This document shows positions 5,711-9,677 of a stretch of 9,677 nt of DNA, piece by piece. Position 1 is the first letter of the stretch. Each line of letters opens with the position of its first letter. The stretch comes from GCA-003244245 sp050700495 (GTDB lineage: Bacteria; Actinomycetota; Actinomycetes; Mycobacteriales; Pseudonocardiaceae): contig JBOHHF010000001.1 of assembly GCA_050700495.1 (NCBI GenBank), positions 1 to 9,677 on the forward strand, in the 5' to 3' direction. The notes under the pieces were generated by a model that ran no database searches, was not told the DNA's origin, and saw only the letters and a program-made list of their open reading frames with translations. The translations under genes were made by a program, and so were the position numbers.

Positions 5711-6111
5711 TCTATCTCGACGCTTGCGCCCTGTTGAAGTTCATCAAATCGGATGCGGAGACCGAGGCGTTACGTGCCTGGCGCCAAGCGTTCCCGGTGA
5801 GAACCGAACTGGCCACCAGCGAACTGGCCCAACTGGAGATCACCCGGGCCTTGCTGCGCGCTGGCGTCGATCACCAGCGGGTGCCCTACATCACCGGTCA
5901 GGCGCTGAGAGGCGTTCACCTCGTAGATCTCACCAGCACCGTCATAGCCCGCGCCATGGCCTACCGCATGCCCCGCCTCGGTTCCCTCGATGCCATCCAT
6001 CTGGCCACCGCGGACCCGTTCCGGCCTGAGTTGACGGAGTTCGTCACCTACGATCACGAGCTGACCAAAGCGGCTGTGGACCTCGGATTCACCGTGGCGG
6101 CGCCGTCCTGA
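5707..6111 (+). CDS. vapC: VapC-type PIN-domain ribonuclease toxin
   Basis: A 134-residue PIN-domain protein, expected to be a Mg-dependent endoribonuclease that cuts specific tRNA or rRNA sites when freed from antitoxin. The acidic catalytic set is complete: Asp 5 in MIYLDACALLKF, Glu 44 in the SELAQLEITRAL block, Asp 95 in LGSLDAIHLATA and Asp 116 in FVTYDHEL. Length is typical of VapC. The TTG at 5707 overlaps the antitoxin stop (TTGA) and is the only start that keeps Asp 5, so translation is probably coupled to the antitoxin. The complete active site suggests a working toxin. The cognate partner is of the Phd type rather than the AbrB type, a pairing also seen in other actinobacteria. Confidence 0.92.
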   Translation: MIYLDACALLKFIKSDAETEALRAWRQAFPVRTELATSELAQLEITRALLRAGVDHQRVPYITGQALRGVHLVDLTSTVIARAMAYRMPRLGSLDAIHLATADPFRPELTEFVTYDHELTKAAVDLGFTVAAPS

Positions 6112-6192
6112 CACTTCTCACTCCGGGGCGCCCAAGACCTCGAATCGCGAACCGGCAGATCATCTGTACTACCAAGGCGGGAGGAGAGCACC

Positions 6193-6780
6193 GTGACCGT
6201 TGCAGTATGCAAGGCGACCGGCCAGGACCTCACCGAAGTGTCGGAAACCCTGGCCGAGGCATTCTTCACCGACCCGGTCCTCTCGTGGTGCATCCCCGAG
6301 GACCACCGGCGCAAGGAGATCCTCCCAGCGTTCTTCGGTGTCATGGGCGAGACCACCCTGCCGGGCGAGGAGGTGTACCGATCGACCGACGGGGTCGGCG
6401 CCGCCATGTGGATGCCGCCCGGTGGCCAGCCCACCGAGGAGGAGATGGCCGAACTGGCGCCGCGCCTCGGCGATGCCACGGGCGAGCACGCAGGGAGGCT
6501 GTTCGAGTTCCTCACCCTGATGGACGAGAAGCACCCGAAGGAACCGCACTTCTACCTGTTCGCCATCGGGACCAGGCCGCCCTGGCAGGGCCAGGGGATC
6601 GGCTCGGCGCTGTTGCGGGCCGTCCTCGACGGCTGCGACGAGACGGGGACGCCCGCCTACCTCGAAGCCACCAGCGAGCGCAACAAGCGTTTGTACCTCC
6701 GGCACGGTTTCGAGGTCACCGGCGAAATCCATCTGCGCGATTCCCCGCCGGTGTGGTGCATGTGGCGTTCGGCGGGCTGA
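6193..6780 (+). CDS. GNAT family N-acetyltransferase
   Basis: A 195-residue single-domain acetyltransferase resembling the puromycin-acetyltransferase-like subgroup. The N-terminal helix-loop DLTEVSETLAEAFFTDPVLSW is typical of it. The acetyl-CoA pyrophosphate loop is RPPWQGQGIGSALL (QGQGIG at 132-137), followed by YLEATSERNKRLYLRHGFE (motif B), where Asn 164 and Tyr 168 are the usual conserved positions. It transfers an acetyl group from acetyl-CoA to an amine on a small molecule or protein; the substrate cannot be told. The GTG at 6193 is supported by GGGAGGAG ending 5 bases before it. It follows the toxin stop by 81 bases without an obvious terminator, so read-through from the toxin-antitoxin promoter is possible. 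Confidence 0.9.
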   Translation: MTVAVCKATGQDLTEVSETLAEAFFTDPVLSWCIPEDHRRKEILPAFFGVMGETTLPGEEVYRSTDGVGAAMWMPPGGQPTEEEMAELAPRLGDATGEHAGRLFEFLTLMDEKHPKEPHFYLFAIGTRPPWQGQGIGSALLRAVLDGCDETGTPAYLEATSERNKRLYLRHGFEVTGEIHLRDSPPVWCMWRSAG

Positions 6781-6970
6781 CGGTGTTCGGGTTGTGAGTG
6801 CTCTGAGGTTCCCGCCAGGGTTGGTGACAAACCTGAAGATCTATGGGACATGGCGATCGGAGACCCAACCCGTGACCGACGGCTATCCGACCCCATCCGG
6901 CTGACAGAGCGTAGCGGCTGGGCACGGGACGACGAGAACTGTGGCTCCAACGCGCTCTTTCGTGTTTAGC

Positions 6971-7042
6971 GGGCATCGCTCGTCCTCTCCTCCTGTGGTT
7001 GCTGTTTTGGGCGGATGGACAGGAGAGGACGTCGAGATGCCC
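6971..7042. repeat. Long imperfect inverted repeat (18 paired bases, 29-base loop)
   Basis: CGTCCTCTCCT (6981-6991) is perfectly complementary to AGGAGAGGACG (7021-7031). Outside it, GGGCATC (6971-6977) pairs with GATGCCC (7036-7042) across a small internal loop (3 bases against 4). A further GTTT/AAAC pairing (6964-6967 with 7043-7046) follows after a 3-base bulge. The structure could form in RNA as a bulged stem, or mark a small non-autonomous element; no target-site duplication is seen. Confidence 0.7.
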
Positions 7043-7070
7043 AAACCTGCGCGTGGACGAAGCATCGCGT

Positions 7071-7083
7071 GGTCAGCCTGACC
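7071..7083. promoter_or_regulatory. 13-bp palindrome, possible operator
   Basis: GGTCAG and CTGACC are separated by a single base. The site lies 40 bases before the ATG of the 82-residue gene, a suitable place for a repressor. No promoter boxes can be placed with confidence. Confidence 0.35.
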
Positions 7084-7122
7084 CGAGGGGGGGTCACTCG
7101 ACCTGATCTGAAGGAGTTCCCC

Positions 7123-7371
7123 ATGGTTGCCACGGTCACCCTCCCCAAGCGGGACGTCGACCGGGAGGTCTACCTCGCGGTCGCCGCCGACAGCAGCCCG
7201 GAGACCAACGTCCTCGCCGGCATCACCCACCACCTTCTGCTGCTCCGGCCGAACATGGGCGCCACCAGGCTGAAGCAGTTGGCGGAGACGGTCGCCGCCG
7301 CCATCGCGAAGCATCGGCCCGATCTAGCCCGTGACCTGTCGCCCAACGACGCCTTCCGGATGAGCCGCTGA
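7123..7371 (+). CDS. Hypothetical protein, 82 residues
   Basis: I do not recognise this protein. It begins MVATVTLPKRDVDREVYLAV and has a mid-section GITHHLLLLRPNMGATRLKQ, and the rest looks helical with many Ala, Leu and Arg residues. There is no signal peptide and no clear transmembrane segment. Support for a real gene comes from AAGGAG (7111-7116) exactly 6 bases before the ATG and from high G/C at third codon positions. The same frame is open upstream to about 7015, but that part has no ribosome binding site and unnatural composition. The gene stands alone between a long inverted repeat and a degraded region; a small DNA- or protein-binding role is possible but not shown. Confidence 0.65.
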   Translation: MVATVTLPKRDVDREVYLAVAADSSPETNVLAGITHHLLLLRPNMGATRLKQLAETVAAAIAKHRPDLARDLSPNDAFRMSR

Positions 7372-7999
7372 GCCTGCTGAGGTAGGCCGCGGCCGGCGTC
7401 GCCCCGGCGGAAACCGCGCGGGTCCGATCCCGCCCCGTAGGCCGACACTGTGCCCGACGGTCATGGCAGGCTCCAGTCGGACGGGCGACCAGTAGGCCAA
7501 CCAACCGCACCGAGGGGTGGCAGTTGTTTGTCGTGCGGCTGCTGCTGGGTATCGCCATCGGGGCCGAGCACTCCATCGGCTCGTCGATGCTTGCGGAGTT
7601 CGTGCCGGCGCACGGGCGTGGTTGGCGCTGGCCAAGCACAGCGTCCAGGCCGCCGGGTCACCCGCCCGCACCGGAACCCCCGATAGACCAGCCACCGGGC
7701 GACCGTCACACAATGCGGCAGGTGCTGCTCGCGGCCCAGACATGAGTCGATCTGGTTGGTCCAGCCACACAACCCGATCCTGGTTCGGATGGTGGCCCTC
7801 GTACTTACCGCGACCGACCTCGTGAGACCGCGCTACGCCGACATGTTTCGCCCAGAACTTCGGCACGTATTCGAACAGCAGCTCGCACAGCCGGTCGAGT
7901 GCGGCGTTGAGGTAGCCTATGTGCCATACACCACACATGCGCCGCCTCCGCATCGATTCTCCCAAACAACGATCTTCGCCCAATGAGGAGGCACAGAAC
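7372..7999. other. 628-bp degraded region before the PAP2 gene
   Basis: No intact gene is supported here. A relic of an MFS transporter lies at about 7512-7622. A minus-strand frame from about 7960 to 7771 has coding-like composition but no recognised motif. GTAGGCC recurs at 7383, 7437 and 7492, probably by chance. The last 15 bases hold the ribosome binding site GAGGAGG (7985-7991) of the PAP2 gene. Confidence 0.55.
7512..7622 (+). pseudogene. MFS transporter fragment
   Basis: One plus-strand frame reads EGWQLFVVRLLLGIAIGAEH followed by SIGSSMLAEFVPAHGRG. This is the classic transmembrane 2-4 region of major facilitator transporters (sugar or metabolite symporter type: WxLFVVRxLLGIAIGAxxxI, then LAEFxPxxxRG). 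Similarity appears suddenly and ends after the RG motif. Neither the preceding helices nor the rest of a roughly 450-residue transporter is present, so this is a deletion relic of about 37 codons. The identification rests on motif memory, not on an alignment. Confidence 0.6.
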
Positions 8000-8491
8000 A
8001 TGGCAACTCCTCTCACCCGGCTCGCCCGTATTGCTCGTATCGTTGAGCAGCCACCGTTTTGGGGCGGCGTTGCCACTGCACTCGCCGTTAAGGGTGGGAC
8101 AAGGGGCCGGCAAGTGGCCCTGCGAGGCAGCGTGTGTTACGTCGTCGCTGCCTTCATCGCCAACATCGTTATCAAACCCCTCGTTTACCGGCGCCGGCCT
8201 CAAGGCGCCAGCGAGGGCCGGATCGGCCCGTACACATCTTCTTTCCCGTCGGGCCACACTGCGTCGGACAGCGCCTTCGTCTTCAGCGTGGTTCAGGAGT
8301 TGCCCCTGTTGGCGATCCCACTCGCAGTCGCCGCGACCGCAGCCCACTGGTCCCTGATCCGCAGCGGTAAACATCACGTGAGCGACGTGTTGGCCGGTGG
8401 TGCGATCGGACTGGGCGTGGCATACACCGTGTGGAAGTCGTGGCCACCAGGGACGCCCCCGCCGCGGTGGCCACAGGCGGCGGCCGGTTAA
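8000..8491 (+). CDS. PAP2 family phosphatase (phosphatidate/lipid phosphatase type)
   Basis: A 163-residue membrane phosphatase of the PAP2 superfamily, which removes phosphate from phosphatidate or polyprenyl-type lipid phosphates. Motif one is KPLVYRRRP (Lys 59, Arg 66, Pro 67), motif two is FPSGHTASDSAFVF (Ser 84, Gly 85, His 86) and motif three is SLIRSGKHHVSDVLAGG (His 125, Asp 129). In motif three the usual SR is SL, so the conserved Arg is replaced by Leu 119. Hydrophobic segments lie at about 44-62, 90-116 and 130-145, compact for this family. The ATG at 8000 is chosen for GAGGAGG 8 bases before it; an in-frame ATG at 7919 lacks one. The gene sits 77 bases before a lipid kinase gene, and its frame could be joined to it by one frameshift. 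Confidence 0.88.
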   Translation: MATPLTRLARIARIVEQPPFWGGVATALAVKGGTRGRQVALRGSVCYVVAAFIANIVIKPLVYRRRPQGASEGRIGPYTSSFPSGHTASDSAFVFSVVQELPLLAIPLAVAATAAHWSLIRSGKHHVSDVLAGGAIGLGVAYTVWKSWPPGTPPPRWPQAAAG

Positions 8492-8568
8492 ACCTCGCGC
8501 CGCGTCGGGCACCCGGTCCCTTGCTGACGCGTCGGTTTCTGCCCATCACAGGAGTATCTTCAGCGTCT

Positions 8569-9501
8569 GTGGAACCCGAGTCGGTGCTTCGCTCACTGCC
8601 GGGCAGCCCGTTGCCGGCAGTGGTGGTCAACCCGATCCATGTCGATGACCTGGCGCAGTTGCACACCCAGATCACCCAGGTGTGCGCGGAACTGGGGTGG
8701 GCGCCACCGTTGTGGTTTGAGACCACCGTCGAGGACCCGGGGGGCGGTCAGGCCAGAGCCGCGCTGGCCGCTGGCGTGGATGTGGTGCTTGCCTGCGGTG
8801 GAGATGGCACGGTCCGCCACGTGGCGTATGTCCTCGCCGGGTCGGGCACTCCACTGGGCCTGGTGCCCACGGGTACGGCCAACCTGCTGGCCCGTAACCT
8901 CGCCATTGTGCTGGATGACCCGGTCTGCGCTACCCGGATTGCATTGTCCGGGACAAACCGCGCGGTCGACGTCGGTCGGGTGTTCATCGAAGACCGCGCC
9001 GAGGAGCAGGTGTTCATGGTGATGGCGGGGGTGGGTTTTGCCGCGGCGATCATGGCCGGTGCATCCCACGAGTTGAAAGGCCGGTTGGGCTCGTTGGCGT
9101 ATTTTGTCTCCGGAATGCGCGCGCTGAGGGGTCCGAGGGCCTCGATCACCCTTGCCGTGGATGGTCGGATTGAGCCGCCCCGTCGAGCCCGCACAGTGGT
9201 GGTCGGCAACTGCGGCAAACTTCTCGCCGGGCTGGTGTTGATGCCCGCGGCCAGGATCGATGACGGGCTGCTGGATGTGGTGGCCATCGGGCCGAGGGGC
9301 ATTATCGGATGGTTGGCGGTGACCGCGCGGGTGCTGGCTCGCCGCCGCCGTGGCCACCGGATCGTGCAGCACTGGCAAGGCCGCACCGTCCTCATCAGCG
9401 CGGAGTTTCCACAGCAGACCCAACTCGATGGCGACCCGGTGGGCGAAGTACGGGGGTTGCGGATGCGCGTCGACCCGGGCGCCTTGCTGGTGCGCATTTA
9501 G
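8569..9501 (+). CDS. Diacylglycerol/sphingosine-type lipid kinase
   Basis: A 310-residue protein of the DagK/YegS lipid kinase family, which phosphorylates diacylglycerol or a related lipid with ATP at the membrane face. The start block VVVNPI (18-23) lacks the usual NPxxG Gly. The nucleotide loop is ACGGDGTVRHV (GGDGT 77-81), then GLVPTGTANLLARN (97-110), DVGRV, the C-terminal DDGLLDVV (231-238) and QLDGDP (285-290). All are hallmark positions, so the enzyme should be active. The GTG at 8569 is favoured by family length, though AGGAG (8550-8554) is 14 bases away, farther than ideal. The frame is open upstream to 8371 and overlaps the PAP2 3' end. PAP2 and this kinase are found as one fused protein in other actinobacteria, and here they may be co-transcribed to balance phosphatidate and diacylglycerol. 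Confidence 0.9.
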   Translation: MEPESVLRSLPGSPLPAVVVNPIHVDDLAQLHTQITQVCAELGWAPPLWFETTVEDPGGGQARAALAAGVDVVLACGGDGTVRHVAYVLAGSGTPLGLVPTGTANLLARNLAIVLDDPVCATRIALSGTNRAVDVGRVFIEDRAEEQVFMVMAGVGFAAAIMAGASHELKGRLGSLAYFVSGMRALRGPRASITLAVDGRIEPPRRARTVVVGNCGKLLAGLVLMPAARIDDGLLDVVAIGPRGIIGWLAVTARVLARRRRGHRIVQHWQGRTVLISAEFPQQTQLDGDPVGEVRGLRMRVDPGALLVRI

Positions 9502-9573
9502 CCTCGCCACGACCTGGTCAGGCATGGCGCCGTAGCTCGCAGCCCACAGGCAATGCCACGTAGCATAAGTTGA

Positions 9574-9677
9574 TCATGCTGCTGGTCTGGGCTTTAGCTC
9601 GCGGATGTTGATCGTGGCCGGTGCTCGGTGGCGGGTGCTGGCCGGCTCGCCGAGCTTCTTGACCCGGTAGCTGTTGT
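9574..9677 (-). CDS. C-terminal fragment of an unidentified gene (5' end outside window)
   Basis: The minus strand is open from the window edge for 33 codons to TGA at 9574-9576. It reads NSYRVKKLGEPASTRHRAPA and then TINIRELKPRPAA, with G/C-rich third positions, so it looks like the basic C-terminus of a real protein. A transposase tail is one possibility because of the basic residues and isolated position, but I cannot confirm it. It converges on the lipid kinase gene, with 72 bases between the stops and no clear terminator there. Confidence 0.45.
   Translation of the reverse strand, partial: NSYRVKKLGEPASTRHRAPATINIRELKPRPAA

Larger units (their letters stand above)
6781..7122. other. 342-bp intergenic region, mostly without genes
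   Basis: No convincing gene is seen. A frame without stops continues after the acetyltransferase stop to TAG at 6967-6969, but it lacks codon bias, a start signal or a recognisable motif. The right half holds the long imperfect inverted repeat and a short palindrome described separately, followed by the ribosome binding site of the 82-residue gene. Confidence 0.6.

Noticed and set aside
6781..6969. Stop-free frame directly after the GNAT acetyltransferase stop
   Set aside because: It has no start with a ribosome binding site, weak third-position bias and no recognisable motif; it is short enough to occur by chance.
7418..7433. GCGGG-N6-CCCGC, resembling the T-arm of a tRNA and hence a possible integration-site remnant
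   Set aside because: The loop has six rather than seven bases, the T-loop consensus is not met, and no anticodon arm, D arm or acceptor stem can be placed around it.
8593..9525. A 310-codon minus-strand open frame opposite the lipid kinase
   Set aside because: It mirrors the kinase gene, has no recognisable domain and is rich in His, Gln and Arg, as expected from an antisense frame.

Overview
The window is high-GC DNA with strong G/C preference at third codon positions. It uses GTG and TTG starts often, and several genes appear to be read from leaderless promoters (TANNNT a few bases before the start codon). Together with the gene content this points to an actinobacterium, perhaps Pseudonocardiales or Mycobacteriales; I cannot name a genus. 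No rRNA, tRNA, CRISPR array or complete insertion sequence is visible.

Layout. Bases 2-919 are the C-terminal two thirds of a monofunctional haem catalase, closed by a strong hairpin. A small NAD(P)H-dependent FMN reductase-type flavoprotein follows (1005-1574, +). It converges on a minus-strand block that reads, from upstream to downstream, MarR-type regulator (5093-4674), S9 prolyl-oligopeptidase-type serine peptidase (4620-2752) and an ACT-GNAT acetyltransferase (2673-1621). The convergent point carries a 15-bp tandem repeat that overlaps both stop codons.

Divergent from the MarR gene is the remnant of a glyoxalase-superfamily gene (5253-5411, +). Its intact start is joined to an internal segment and then stops. 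Its stop codon lies in the loop of a perfect 10-bp inverted repeat, which is the likely operator of a Phd-type antitoxin/VapC-type PIN toxin module (5429-6111). The toxin TTG start overlaps the antitoxin stop. A GNAT acetyltransferase (6193-6780) follows.

From 6781 to 7999 the region is gene-poor and looks degraded. It holds a long imperfect inverted repeat upstream of an unrecognised 82-residue gene (7123-7371) and a short relic of an MFS transporter (about 7512-7622). The last part holds a PAP2-type phosphatase (8000-8491) and a lipid (diacylglycerol/sphingosine-type) kinase (8569-9501), a pair that would interconvert phosphatidate and diacylglycerol and that occurs elsewhere as one fused protein. 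The window ends in the C-terminus of an unidentified minus-strand gene.

Catalase, flavin reductase, MarR regulator and the glyoxalase remnant fit a stress or detoxification theme, but they do not form one operon. I do not see a clear-cut new multi-gene system. The best leads are the toxin-antitoxin control region built over a decayed gene, a leader peptide overlapping the MarR start, an 11-bp-phased repeat before the peptidase, the long inverted repeat before the orphan gene, and the split PAP2/lipid-kinase pair.
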